Assembly: GCA_044425705.1 (NCBI GenBank)
Contig: JAWXVD010000096.1
Location: 1-12,690, forward strand
Direction of reading: 5' to 3'
DNA: 12,690 nt
DNA from: JAWXVD01 sp044425705
GTDB taxonomy: Bacteria; Bacillota; Clostridia; Lachnospirales; Lachnospiraceae
The notes below the pieces were generated by a model. It was not told where the DNA came from. It saw nothing but the letters and a program-made list of their open reading frames with translations, and made no database searches. Each line of letters begins with the position of its first letter. Within the stretch, counting starts at the first letter, position 1. A program made the position numbers and the translations under genes. Shown piece after piece: positions 6,337 through 12,690 of this stretch.

Positions 6337-7536
6337 ATGAACGGACTACTAAACATACTAGGAATCAGCATTATATTGGTACTACTATACATACTATCAT
6401 GGAACAGAAAGAAATTAAATTTCAAAATGATTGGTAAGGCACTTGTGATACAATTCATCATCGCCTTCATATTAATTAAGGTTCCTTTAGGAACTGCAGT
6501 TTTGTTAAAGGTATCTAATTTCATATCCGCCATTATCGATTGTGGTAAGGCCGGCAATGAATTTGTCTTCGGCCCATTAGCAGACCTTTCCTCTACTGGA
6601 TTTGTTTTTGCCATTCAAGTATTAGGAAACATTATTTTCCTATCATCATTGGTTGGTATGCTCTATTATATCGGTATTCTTGGTTTTATGGTAAAATGGA
6701 TTGGTAAAGCGATTGGCAAAGTATTAGGCACTTCACAAGTAGAAAGTTTTGTTTCTGTGGCTAATATGTTTTTAGGACAAACGGAAAGTCCTATTTTAAT
6801 CGGTAAATATATTCGTAAAATGACAGATAGTGAAATTATGGTAGTATTAGTATCAGGTATGGGAAGTATGTCAGTCTCTATTTTAGGCGGCTATGCAGCA
6901 TTAGGAATTCCTATGGAATGTCTACTGTTAGCTAGTGCAATGGTTCCTGTTGGCGGAATTTTAGTTTCAAAAATTTTACTACCAGAAACAGGAGAAACAC
7001 AAGTTGTTTCCAATGTAAAAATGGATAATAAAGGTGCTAATTCAAATATTATCGACGCCCTCTCTGAAGGTGCTATGACTGGTGTTCAAATTGCACTTGC
7101 AATCGGTGGAACTTTAATCGCCATGGTATCACTTGTTACTGCAATCAACCAAGGATTAGCTTTCTTAAATATTAGCTTAGAACAAATATTTTCTTACGTT
7201 TTTGCACCATTTGGATTCTTTATGGGTGTTGACCAACAAGAAGTTTTAGTGATCGGTGAACTTCTTGGCACCAAACTTGTATTAAATGAGTTTGCTGCTT
7301 TTGCTAAATTAGGTGAAATCATCTCTGAAATGTCACCTAGAACAGCTGTTATGACCACTATTTCACTTTGTGGATTTGCAAATTTTTCAAGTCTAGGAAT
7401 TTGTGTTGCAGGTATCTCATTATTATGCCCAGATAAACGCTCTACTTTATCTAAGCTTGTTTTCAAAGCTATGATTGGCGGTATTGCAGTAAGTTTATTA
7501 AGTGCTATGATTATTGGTTTTGTAATGTCATTTTAA
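6337..7536 (+). CDS. nupC: Concentrative nucleoside transporter (NupC/CNT family)
   Basis: A 399-residue, very hydrophobic membrane protein that brings nucleosides into the cell with an ion gradient. The CNT signature features are present: GQTESP (147-152) in the first hairpin loop contacts the nucleobase; the LNEFAAF segment (316-322), preceded by GTKL, matches the family motif G-x-K-x3-NEF; and SLCGFANFSSLGI (343-355) holds the conserved Asn and Ser of the second half-site. Length matches bacterial CNTs, with about eight transmembrane helices plus two re-entrant hairpins expected. AAAGGAG lies about 8 nt before the ATG. The position directly after udp indicates uridine and other nucleosides as substrates; sodium versus proton coupling cannot be told. 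Confidence 0.95.
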   Translation: MNGLLNILGISIILVLLYILSWNRKKLNFKMIGKALVIQFIIAFILIKVPLGTAVLLKVSNFISAIIDCGKAGNEFVFGPLADLSSTGFVFAIQVLGNIIFLSSLVGMLYYIGILGFMVKWIGKAIGKVLGTSQVESFVSVANMFLGQTESPILIGKYIRKMTDSEIMVVLVSGMGSMSVSILGGYAALGIPMECLLLASAMVPVGGILVSKILLPETGETQVVSNVKMDNKGANSNIIDALSEGAMTGVQIALAIGGTLIAMVSLVTAINQGLAFLNISLEQIFSYVFAPFGFFMGVDQQEVLVIGELLGTKLVLNEFAAFAKLGEIISEMSPRTAVMTTISLCGFANFSSLGICVAGISLLCPDKRSTLSKLVFKAMIGGIAVSLLSAMIIGFVMSF

Positions 7537-7544
7537 AATCATCT

Positions 7545-7586
7545 TGGTGCTAAAGGGTCTACTTTAAGTTTCTCCCATTAGCACCA
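7545..7586 (+). ncRNA. Intercistronic hairpin, nupC-deoB
   Basis: TGGTGCTAA (7545-7553) pairs perfectly with TTAGCACCA (7578-7586). After an A-A mismatch the stem continues as GGG/CCC (7555-7557 with 7574-7576), closing a 16-nt loop. No T run follows, so this is unlikely to be a plain terminator. It may be a stability or processing element within the operon mRNA. Confidence 0.5.
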
Positions 7587-7629
7587 GATAACTAAATATC
7601 AAAGTTAAGATTGGAGGTAATAAAAATAC

Positions 7630-8820
7630 ATGAAATATAAAAGAATTTTTACAATTGTGATTGACTCACTAGGAATAGGGAGTGCCAATGATTCTGCTGA
7701 TTATGGCGATATTAATGTAGATACATTAGGTCATATCGCTGAGTTCATGGCTGATCAAGGATTTCATATTCCAAATTTACAAAAATTAGGGTTAGCAAAC
7801 TTACATCATTTAAAGGGAGTTGATCCAGTGGCTAATCCACTTGCTAATTATGCAATTCTATGTCCTTATGGTAAAGGAAAAGATACCTTAAGTGGCCATT
7901 GGGAAATGATGGGACTGCATGTAAAAGAGCCTTTTAAGACTTTTACAGAAGCAGGCTTTCCACAAGAATTAATTGATTTGCTCAGCGAAAGAACAGGAAA
8001 GAAAATCATCGGCAACAAATCTGCAAGTGGTACAGAGATTTTAGAAGAACTTGCCCTTCGTGAAATAGAGAAAGATGAGCTGATTGTATATACCTCTTCA
8101 GATTCCGTTCTTCAAATTTGTGGAAACGAAGATAAGATGGGACTTGATAATTTATACAATTACTGTAAAATTGCCCGCGAAATTACAATGAAAGATGAAT
8201 GGAAAGTTGGTCGTGTTATAGCTAGACCTTATGTAGGTACCAAACCAGGTGAGTTCAAACGTACTGCAAATCGTCACGATTATGCGATTAAACCGGAAAA
8301 AAATTGTTTAACAGCGTTACAAGATGCCAGTCTTGATGTGATTTCAGTGGGTAAAATATATGATATTTTTGCTGGTGAGGGATTGACCCAATCTAACCCT
8401 TCCAAAAGTTCTGTCATGGGTATGGAACAGACCATTACGCTAGCTAAATCAGAATTTAAAGGATTATGCTTTACAAATCTAGTAGATTTTGATGCTGTAT
8501 ACGGACATAGACGTGATGTTTTAGGTTATGCTAAAGAAATAGAAAAATTCGATGAAAAATTAGGTGAATTACTTCAAGTCTTACAAGATGATGATTTACT
8601 CCTCATTACCGCTGACCACGGAAACGATCCTACTTATATAGGTACTGACCATACTAGAGAGTTAGTTCCTCTACTTACTTACTCAAAAGTATCAGATGGC
8701 GGAAAATTTTTAGGAACACTTGATACTTTTGCTGTTATTGGCACAACAATTGCTGATAATTTTGATGTACAAATGCCAGAAGACGCTATTGGATATTCTA
8801 TATTAGATAGTATTTCATAA
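7630..8820 (+). CDS. deoB: Phosphopentomutase
   Basis: A 396-residue alkaline phosphatase-superfamily enzyme that interconverts (deoxy)ribose-1-phosphate and the 5-phosphate, using two Mn2+ ions and a phosphothreonine intermediate. TIVIDSLGIGSAN (8-20) carries the metal-ligand Asp12; GKDTLSGHWEMMG (83-95) holds the phosphorylated Thr86 (Thr85 in the B. cereus enzyme); VDFDAVYGHRRD and ITADHGNDPTYIGTDHTRE give the remaining metal-ligand Asp and His residues. The length is usual for Firmicute DeoB. It links the phosphorylases Udp and PunA to central metabolism or DeoC. A GGAGG site lies upstream of the ATG, after a 93-nt gap containing a hairpin. Confidence 0.97.
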   Translation: MKYKRIFTIVIDSLGIGSANDSADYGDINVDTLGHIAEFMADQGFHIPNLQKLGLANLHHLKGVDPVANPLANYAILCPYGKGKDTLSGHWEMMGLHVKEPFKTFTEAGFPQELIDLLSERTGKKIIGNKSASGTEILEELALREIEKDELIVYTSSDSVLQICGNEDKMGLDNLYNYCKIAREITMKDEWKVGRVIARPYVGTKPGEFKRTANRHDYAIKPEKNCLTALQDASLDVISVGKIYDIFAGEGLTQSNPSKSSVMGMEQTITLAKSEFKGLCFTNLVDFDAVYGHRRDVLGYAKEIEKFDEKLGELLQVLQDDDLLLITADHGNDPTYIGTDHTRELVPLLTYSKVSDGGKFLGTLDTFAVIGTTIADNFDVQMPEDAIGYSILDSIS

Positions 8821-8829
8821 AACAATGAT

Positions 8830-8849
8830 GTATGGAAATTTTTTCATAC
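8830..8849 (+). ncRNA. Intercistronic hairpin, deoB-deoC
   Basis: GTATGGAAA pairs with TTTTCATAC around a very short loop: eight Watson-Crick pairs and one G-U if fully zipped. The sequence after it is TTTATATATATG rather than a clean T run. It is 10 nt after the deoB stop. It could be a weak terminator, attenuator or processing site. Confidence 0.4.
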
Positions 8850-8916
8850 TTTATATATATGACGATAACATGCAATACAAAACATTCTATGCAAAACGAA
8901 AGGTAAAGGTATCTCT

Positions 8917-9567
8917 ATGACTGATAATAAAATTTTAAATATGGTAGACCATACATTACTAAAACAAGTTTCTACATTCCCTAAGATTAAAGTACTATGC
9001 GATCAAGGCATTGCACATGATACTGCCTCTGTTTGTATTCCTCCAAGTTTCGTAAAACAGGCAAGTGAGTATGTAGAGGGAAAAATTAAAATATGTACAG
9101 TAATTGGTTTTCCAAATGGTTATGCAACAACAAAAACAAAGGTATTTGAAACATCTGATGCTGTAGCTAATGGAGCAGACGAAATCGATATGGTTATTAA
9201 TATCGGTATGGTAAAAGAAGGTAACTACGATTCTCTTCAAGATGAAATTTGTCAAATCAAAGAAGCATGTAATGGTAAACTTTTAAAAGTAATTATCGAA
9301 ACCTGCCTATTAACAGAAGAAGAAAAAATAAAAGTATGTGAAGTTGTTACTAATGCAAAAGCTGACTATATTAAGACCTCAACTGGTTTTTCTACTGGTG
9401 GTGCTACAGTAAGCGATATTGCGTTAATGAAAAAATACGTTGGTAAAGATGTAAAAATAAAAGCTTCTGGCGGAATATCTTCTTTTGAAGATGCAAGAAA
9501 TTTAATTGAAGTTGGAGCATCAAGACTGGGTACTAGTCGATTAATTGTACCAACTGAAAAATATTAA
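8917..9567 (+). CDS. deoC: Deoxyribose-phosphate aldolase
   Basis: A 216-residue class I aldolase (TIM barrel) that cleaves 2-deoxyribose-5-phosphate into acetaldehyde and glyceraldehyde-3-phosphate. DHTLLK (11-16) opens the barrel. DEIDMVIN (88-95) carries catalytic Asp91, DYIKTSTGFS (150-159) the Schiff-base Lys153, and KIKASGGI (180-187) the second active-site Lys182. Phosphate is bound by the GGI and ASRLGTSR segments near the C-terminus. Length is typical of the short Firmicute form. An AAAGGTAAAGG site precedes the ATG. It follows deoB, whose deoxyribose-5-phosphate product it consumes. Confidence 0.97.
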   Translation: MTDNKILNMVDHTLLKQVSTFPKIKVLCDQGIAHDTASVCIPPSFVKQASEYVEGKIKICTVIGFPNGYATTKTKVFETSDAVANGADEIDMVINIGMVKEGNYDSLQDEICQIKEACNGKLLKVIIETCLLTEEEKIKVCEVVTNAKADYIKTSTGFSTGGATVSDIALMKKYVGKDVKIKASGGISSFEDARNLIEVGASRLGTSRLIVPTEKY

Positions 9568-9602
9568 TGATGTGATAAAATTTTTTAATTATATTGTGAT
9601 TC

Positions 9603-9639
9603 TGCCCTTCTTATAGCATTTCTAATTGTAACAAGGGCA
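9603..9639 (+). ncRNA. Intercistronic hairpin, deoC-cdd (possible partial terminator)
   Basis: TGCCCTT (9603-9609) pairs with AAGGGCA (9633-9639). Past a C-C mismatch, TTA/TAA (9611-9613 with 9629-9631) extends it, leaving a loop of about 15 nt. The sequence after it, TTTATTTTATA, is T-rich, so partial termination is possible. Its layout of a stem, one mismatch, 3 bp and a large loop resembles the nupC-deoB hairpin. Confidence 0.45.
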
Positions 9640-9675
9640 TTTATTTTATAAATTACATTTTAGAAAGGAAACTAT

Positions 9676-10092
9676 ATGTTAACAAAAGACTTAGTATTAA
9701 AAGCCATAGAAGCCCAACACTTTTCTTACTCACCCTATTCATCATTTCAAGTAGGTGCATGCTTGCTAGCAAAAGATGGTCAAATATTTACAGGTTGTAA
9801 TATTGAAAATGCTGCATATTCTCCTACAAACTGCGCTGAACGTACTGCATTCTTCAAGGCTGTATCTCAAGGTGTTCTAGAGTTTGAATCAATAGCTATT
9901 GTCGGCAGTCTGAAAGATTGTAAGGACGAAGAACGGAATTACTGTCCTCCTTGTGGTGTTTGCTTACAAGTTATGACAGAATTCTGCAATCCAAACACAT
10001 TTAAAGTTATTTTAGTCAAAAATGAAAATGATTATAAAGAACATTTATTAAAAGATATGATTCCATTTTCATTCACATCAGAAGATTTATAA
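9676..10092 (+). CDS. cdd: Cytidine deaminase
   Basis: A 138-residue homotetrameric-type zinc enzyme that converts cytidine and deoxycytidine to uridine and deoxyuridine. SYSPYSSFQVGA (17-28) is the usual N-terminal motif. NIENAAY (42-48) binds the ribose. TNCAERTA (51-58) gives zinc ligand Cys53 and proton shuttle Glu55. PPCGVC (91-96) provides zinc ligands Cys93 and Cys96. The next residue is Leu where CRQ is most often found. The insert KDCKDEERNY before the PPC motif is a little longer than in Bacillus. Its product feeds Udp at the head of the same operon. An AGAAAGGAAA site lies just upstream of the ATG. Confidence 0.96.
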   Translation: MLTKDLVLKAIEAQHFSYSPYSSFQVGACLLAKDGQIFTGCNIENAAYSPTNCAERTAFFKAVSQGVLEFESIAIVGSLKDCKDEERNYCPPCGVCLQVMTEFCNPNTFKVILVKNENDYKEHLLKDMIPFSFTSEDL

Positions 10093-10144
10093 ATATAAAT
10101 TTTACTGCACTTTAATCAAACATTAATTATTATAGAAAAGTTAT

Positions 10145-10161
10145 ATACTATTAAATAGTAT
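10145..10161. promoter_or_regulatory. 17-bp palindrome between cdd and the YczE-like gene
   Basis: ATACTAT-TAA-ATAGTAT is a perfect 7-3-7 inverted repeat, followed 3 bp later by ATACAAGTATT (10165-10175), which shares ATACAAG with the repeats near gntR. It may be an operator for an internal promoter or another intercistronic hairpin; being pure A/T-rich, a hairpin here would be weak. Confidence 0.3.
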
Positions 10162-10194
10162 GTTATACAAGTATTAGAAAAGGATAGGGTTTTT

Positions 10195-10836
10195 ATGGAT
10201 AAAAAGTATTTTTTGAAACTAGCAATATTATTAGGCGGAAACATTTGTGCTGCATTCGGTGTTTTTTTATGTATTTCATCTGGCAAGGGTGCAGATCCCA
10301 TCAGCGTTCTACTGAATGGACTTATGAATACATTTCCTGTATCGATAGGTATTGCTGTTATTATTTTACATGGTATATTGATGATTATTTGTTATATTTT
10401 TGATAGAAAAAGCATTAAACTAGGAACGATTTTATCCATAATATCTTTTTCAATTAGTTTAGATCTATTCATGTCACAATTAACAACTTTTGCACTATTA
10501 GCTCACTTATCATTCCCTTGGTTTATGTTACTATTCGGGATTCTTTTTATGGGTATAGGATTCTCCCTAGGTATTTTTGCAAATATCGGTTGTAACACAG
10601 CTGATATTGCACTTAATATATTATCATCTAAAACAAATTTTGATATTAAGAAATGTAAGTGGATATTAGATGCCACTTATACTATAATTGGAGTTATATT
10701 AGGCGGTACAATTGGATTAGGCACTATACTGTGTGTACTATTTGTAGGCACTGTATATTCAACAACTTTAAAAATATTAGAAAAGAACTTCAAAATTTTA
10801 GAACAAGAACAACTTATTTTAGTCAATGAAAATTAA
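10195..10836 (+). CDS. YczE/YitT-like integral membrane protein, function unknown
   Basis: A 213-residue protein with five or six predicted membrane segments, roughly 7-28, 50-69, 75-96, 107-130, 156-172 and 176-190. The first helix runs into ISSGKGADPISVLLNGL (27-43), and the pattern recurs in the second half as GIFANIGCNTADIALNIL (126-143). This internal duplication of a 'small-residue helix, Gly/Asp-rich turn, amphipathic helix' unit is seen in YczE-type membrane proteins, whose biochemical role is not established. The start has an AAAGGATAGGG site. It lies 102 nt after cdd and 88 nt before punA, on the same strand, so co-transcription is likely. A link to nucleoside or base transport is only suggested by position. 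Family recognition is moderate; function is unknown. Confidence 0.75.
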   Translation: MDKKYFLKLAILLGGNICAAFGVFLCISSGKGADPISVLLNGLMNTFPVSIGIAVIILHGILMIICYIFDRKSIKLGTILSIISFSISLDLFMSQLTTFALLAHLSFPWFMLLFGILFMGIGFSLGIFANIGCNTADIALNILSSKTNFDIKKCKWILDATYTIIGVILGGTIGLGTILCVLFVGTVYSTTLKILEKNFKILEQEQLILVNEN

Positions 10837-10864
10837 TTATTATATGAAACTTAACATTATCCAA

Positions 10865-10893
10865 TAGTTACAGTTCACACGTGGCTGTAACTA
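10865..10893 (+). ncRNA. Intercistronic hairpin before punA
   Basis: TAGTTACAG (10865-10873) pairs perfectly with CTGTAACTA (10885-10893) over an 11-nt loop, TTCACACGTGG. No T run follows. It ends 31 nt before the punA start. This could be a processing or stability element, or an mRNA structure influencing punA translation. Confidence 0.5.
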
Positions 10894-10924
10894 CCACTTT
10901 AGAAAGAAAGGTATAGGTATTATT

Positions 10925-11737
10925 ATGTTCAACAAAGTACAAGAAACCGTTAATTACATCGAAAGCGTTGTAAACGCACAACCAAAACTCGCTATTATTT
11001 TAGGCTCAGGCCTTGGCAATTTAGTTAATTATGTTACTATTACTCATGAAATTCCTTACGAAGAAATTCCACATTTTCCAATATCAACAGTATCAGGTCA
11101 TGCAGGAAAACTTGTTTATGGCTCATTAAATGGTATAGATGTCCTACTGATGCAAGGAAGATTCCACTTTTATGAAGGATATGATATGAAACAAGTAACA
11201 TATCCAATTTATGTAATGAAACAACTAGGCATTGAAAAATTAATCGTTACTAATGCTAGTGGTGGAATCAATGAAAACTTTGAACCAGGAGATTTAATGA
11301 TTATCAGTGATTTCCTTAATTTTATGGGAACTAATCCATTGATTGGTGCTAACGATGAACGTTTTGGTGTACGTTTTCCAGATATGAGTGAAGCTTACTC
11401 ACTAGATCTTCAAGACAAAGCAAAAGTGGTTGCCAATGATTTAGGCATCGCCTACAAGGAAGGTGTTTATATGGCTTGTACAGGACCATCTTATGAAACA
11501 GCTGCTGAAATTCGCGCTTTTAGAATATATGGTGCTGATGCTGTAGGAATGTCTACAGTACCAGAGACTATGATTGCAAATTACTTAGGCATCAAGGTAC
11601 TAGGAATTTCATGTATCACTAATATGGCCACAGGTATCCAGAAAATGAAACACTCACATGCTAGAGTTGTTGAAGTTGCCAATAGAGCTTCTGAAAACAT
11701 GTGTAAATGGGTTACAGCACTTGCACCAAAGCTATAA
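10925..11737 (+). CDS. punA: Purine-nucleoside phosphorylase (trimeric type)
   Basis: A 270-residue trimeric class enzyme that splits inosine and guanosine (and the deoxy forms) with phosphate. ILGSGLG (25-31) and SGHAG (57-61) hold phosphate-binding Ser28 and His59; GRFHFYEGY (78-86) gives Arg79, His81 and Tyr83; GPSYETAAEIR (187-197) has purine-binding Glu191; GMSTVPE (208-214) Met209; ITNMATG (231-237) has Asn233, typical of enzymes specific for 6-oxopurines. The length fits the 260-290 aa family and differs from hexameric DeoD (about 235 aa). It is the last gene of the nucleoside operon, directly before a strong terminator, and provides (deoxy)ribose-1-phosphate for DeoB. The start has an AGAAAGAAAGG site. 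Confidence 0.96.
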   Translation: MFNKVQETVNYIESVVNAQPKLAIILGSGLGNLVNYVTITHEIPYEEIPHFPISTVSGHAGKLVYGSLNGIDVLLMQGRFHFYEGYDMKQVTYPIYVMKQLGIEKLIVTNASGGINENFEPGDLMIISDFLNFMGTNPLIGANDERFGVRFPDMSEAYSLDLQDKAKVVANDLGIAYKEGVYMACTGPSYETAAEIRAFRIYGADAVGMSTVPETMIANYLGIKVLGISCITNMATGIQKMKHSHARVVEVANRASENMCKWVTALAPKL

Positions 11738-11773
11738 ATTATAACTATATATCATATCAAATATATTATATCT

Positions 11774-11803
11774 ATACCGTCCACATCATTGGGCGGTATT
11801 TTT
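11774..11803 (+). terminator. Terminator of the nucleoside operon
   Basis: ATACCGTCC pairs with GGGCGGTAT (one G-U) around the 8-nt loop ACATCATT, followed by TTTTT. It lies about 37 nt after the punA stop and faces the terminator of the tRNA array. Confidence 0.9.
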
Positions 11804-11823
11804 ATGAGATAATTTTAGGCATT

Positions 11824-11855
11824 AAAAAAGTCAATAAGCATATAACTTACTGACT
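11824..11855 (-). terminator. Terminator of the tRNA array
   Basis: On the minus strand AGTCAGTAAG pairs with CTTATTGACT (one G-U) around a 7-nt loop and is followed by a run of six T. It begins 6 nt after tRNA-Lys, so it ends the whole seven-tRNA transcript. Confidence 0.92.
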
Positions 11856-11860
11856 TGTAG

Positions 11861-11933
11861 TGAGACATCGGAGATTCGAACTCCGGACAACTTGATTAAA
11901 AGTCAAGTGCTCTACCAACTGAGCTAATATCCC
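11861..11933 (-). tRNA. tRNA-Lys (UUU anticodon)
   Basis: 73 nt. The acceptor stem is GGGATAT with ATGTCTC (two wobble pairs). D arm TAGCTCAGTTGGTAGAGC; anticodon stem CTTGA/TCAAG with loop CTTTTAA, anticodon TTT at 11900-11898; T loop TTCGAAT. Discriminator A. The next bases are CTA, so CCA is not encoded. It is the last tRNA before the terminator. Confidence 0.97.
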
Positions 11934-11959
11934 ATATATAAAATTAAAAACATAACCAA

Positions 11960-12032
<73 letters not shown>

Positions 12033-12058
12033 ATTACAAAAACCGAAGTTTCTGTGAG

Positions 12059-12132
12059 TAGCGGGGACAGGATTTGAACCTATGACCTTCGGGTTATGAG
12101 CCCGACGAGCTTCCAGACTGCTCCACCCCGCG
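12059..12132 (-). tRNA. Initiator tRNA-fMet (CAU anticodon)
   Basis: 74 nt. The anticodon CAT (12098-12096) sits on the stem TCGGG/CCCGA, whose three successive G-C pairs mark initiator tRNA. The first pair is C1 with U72, an unpaired end as expected for an initiator; B. subtilis has C-A here. Discriminator A; the next bases are CTC, so no CCA is encoded. Confidence 0.95.
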
Positions 12133-12173
12133 TTATTAAATTAGTATGATACCCTCATATAAAGATTATACAA

Positions 12174-12255
12174 TGGGCGGAGAAGGATTCGAACCTTCGA
12201 AGGCGTTGCCAGCAGATTTACAGTCTGTCCCCTTTGGCCACTCGGGAATCCACCC
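12174..12255 (-). tRNA. tRNA-Tyr (GUA anticodon), long variable arm
   Basis: 82 nt with the extra arm of class II tRNAs. Acceptor stem GGGTGGA/TCCGCCC (one G-U). Anticodon loop CTGTAAA, anticodon GTA at 12221-12219, on stem ACAGA/TCTGC, where the outermost pair is an A-C mismatch. T loop TTCGAAT. Discriminator A; no CCA is encoded. Confidence 0.95.
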
Positions 12256-12275
12256 ATAAGAAATATTAATTTCTA

Positions 12276-12348
12276 AGCCGATGATCGGACTCGAACCGAT
12301 AACCTGCTGATTACAAATCAGCTGCTCTGCCAATTGAGCCACATCGGC
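12276..12348 (-). tRNA. tRNA-Thr (UGU anticodon)
   Basis: 73 nt. Acceptor stem GCCGATG/CATCGGC is fully paired. Anticodon stem GCTGA/TCAGC, loop TTTGTAA, anticodon TGT at 12315-12313. Discriminator T; no CCA is encoded. Confidence 0.97.
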
Positions 12349-12397
12349 ACAATTTTTAACAAAAGTGCTTCAATTTCTTGGCAATTTACTTATTAAA

Positions 12398-12470
12398 TGG
12401 GACCTACAGGGCTCGAACCTGTGACCCTCTGCTTGTAAGGCAGATGCTCTCCCAGCTGAGCTAAGATCCC
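12398..12470 (-). tRNA. tRNA-Val (UAC anticodon)
   Basis: 73 nt. Acceptor stem GGGATCT/AGGTCCC (one G-U). Anticodon stem TCTGC/GCAGA, loop CTTACAA, anticodon TAC at 12437-12435. Discriminator A; the next bases are TTT, so no CCA is encoded. Confidence 0.97.
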
Positions 12471-12484
12471 AGAAATATTAAAAA

Positions 12485-12558
12485 CGACCCAGAACGGACT
12501 CGAACCGTCGACCTCCGCCGTGACAGGGCGGCGCTCTAACCAACTGAGCCACTGGGCC
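12485..12558 (-). tRNA. tRNA-Asp (GUC anticodon)
   Basis: 74 nt. Acceptor stem GGCCCAG/CTGGGTC (one G-U). Anticodon stem CCGCC/GGCGG, loop CTGTCAC, anticodon GTC at 12524-12522. Discriminator G, the identity base for aspartate. No CCA is encoded. It is the first tRNA of the array, 14 nt before tRNA-Val. Confidence 0.97.
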
Positions 12559-12690
12559 TTACTTTCATGTACCTTCAAAACCGAACACTGAATTTCATCT
12601 ATCTATCTTTTCTGCACTATTTCTAGTACAGTCGTTTCTTTCCGAGTTTACCAATTCCTTGGATTTCTAGCTCTTTCGAACTTTCTTTCC
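12559..12690 (-). other. Structured leader of the tRNA array (possible rRNA-operon spacer)
   Basis: On the minus strand this segment has three hairpins in a row: AGTTC-GAAA-GAGCT (12682-12669), CCAA-GGAA-TTGG (12661-12650) and CTGTACTA-GAAA-TAGTGCAG (12631-12612). All have GNRA loops. A stretch reading GTTCGGTTTTGAAGGTACAT follows (about 12587-12568), of a type I recall from rRNA-operon spacers in Clostridia. No convincing promoter is seen, so transcription probably enters from beyond the window, perhaps from an rRNA operon. The structure is observed; the origin is inferred. Confidence 0.5.

Noticed and set aside
7613..7629. Possible internal promoter before deoB
   Set aside because: The gap has a good ribosome site and a hairpin but no convincing -35/-10 pair.
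8871..8900. ATACAA and repeated ATGCAA(A) before deoC as regulator sites
   Set aside because: Only the short hexamers match, without the TTTG extension or symmetry, and the region is A-rich, so chance is likely.
12393..12578. 61-residue minus-strand open frame across the tRNA-Val and tRNA-Asp genes
   Set aside because: It is a translation of tRNA sequence (the well-known spurious 'WLERRPVTAEVDGSSP' type peptide), not a protein gene.

Overview
The window is AT-rich chromosomal DNA of a low-GC Gram-positive anaerobe. The protein sequences, the divergent guanylate kinase-like gene beside holB, and the dense tRNA array all suggest Clostridia, most likely a Lachnospiraceae relative. This placement is an inference from remembered protein resemblance, not a search. 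I see no insertion sequence, phage gene, CRISPR array or plasmid feature. The content is housekeeping and nucleoside-salvage metabolism.

Left block (1 to about 5055), all on the minus strand. In transcription order it holds a GntR/UTRA-type regulator, an Orn/Lys/Arg decarboxylase-family PLP enzyme (YaaO/SpeA-like, GTG start), pyruvate kinase (pyk), a short and divergent guanylate kinase-like protein, and the first 37 codons of holB (DNA polymerase III delta' subunit), cut by the window edge. Decarboxylase, nucleotide kinase and holB are neighbours in many Firmicutes (compare B. subtilis yaaO-tmk-yaaQ-yaaR-holB). Here pyk, with a perfect terminator hairpin at 921-950, sits between them. A cre-like sequence lies upstream of the decarboxylase.

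Central block (about 5056-11804). A 487-bp divergent intergenic region is full of ATACAA-rooted repeats and palindromes. It separates the GntR gene from a rightward nucleoside-catabolism operon: udp (uridine phosphorylase), nupC (CNT nucleoside transporter), deoB (phosphopentomutase), deoC (deoxyribose-phosphate aldolase), cdd (cytidine deaminase), a YczE-like membrane protein, and punA (purine-nucleoside phosphorylase). Together they import nucleosides, deaminate cytidine to uridine, split uridine, inosine and guanosine by phosphorolysis, convert (deoxy)ribose-1-phosphate to the 5-phosphate, and cleave deoxyribose-5-phosphate to acetaldehyde and glyceraldehyde-3-phosphate. Every intercistronic gap except the 17-nt udp-nupC gap holds a hairpin or palindrome. 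The operon ends at a clear terminator (11774-11803).

Right block (11824-12690), minus strand. Seven tRNA genes are transcribed in the order Asp-Val-Thr-Tyr-fMet-Phe-Lys and end at a strong terminator facing that of punA. None encodes the 3' CCA. The 132 nt upstream of tRNA-Asp contain three small hairpins with GNRA-type loops on the tRNA-sense strand and a segment resembling rRNA-operon spacer DNA. The array may therefore be the distal end of an rRNA operon lying beyond the window.

Nothing here is clearly a new biological system. The best leads are the operator array between gntR and udp, the hairpin in almost every operon gap, the unexplained YczE-like membrane protein inside the nucleoside operon, and the GNRA-hairpin leader of the tRNA array.
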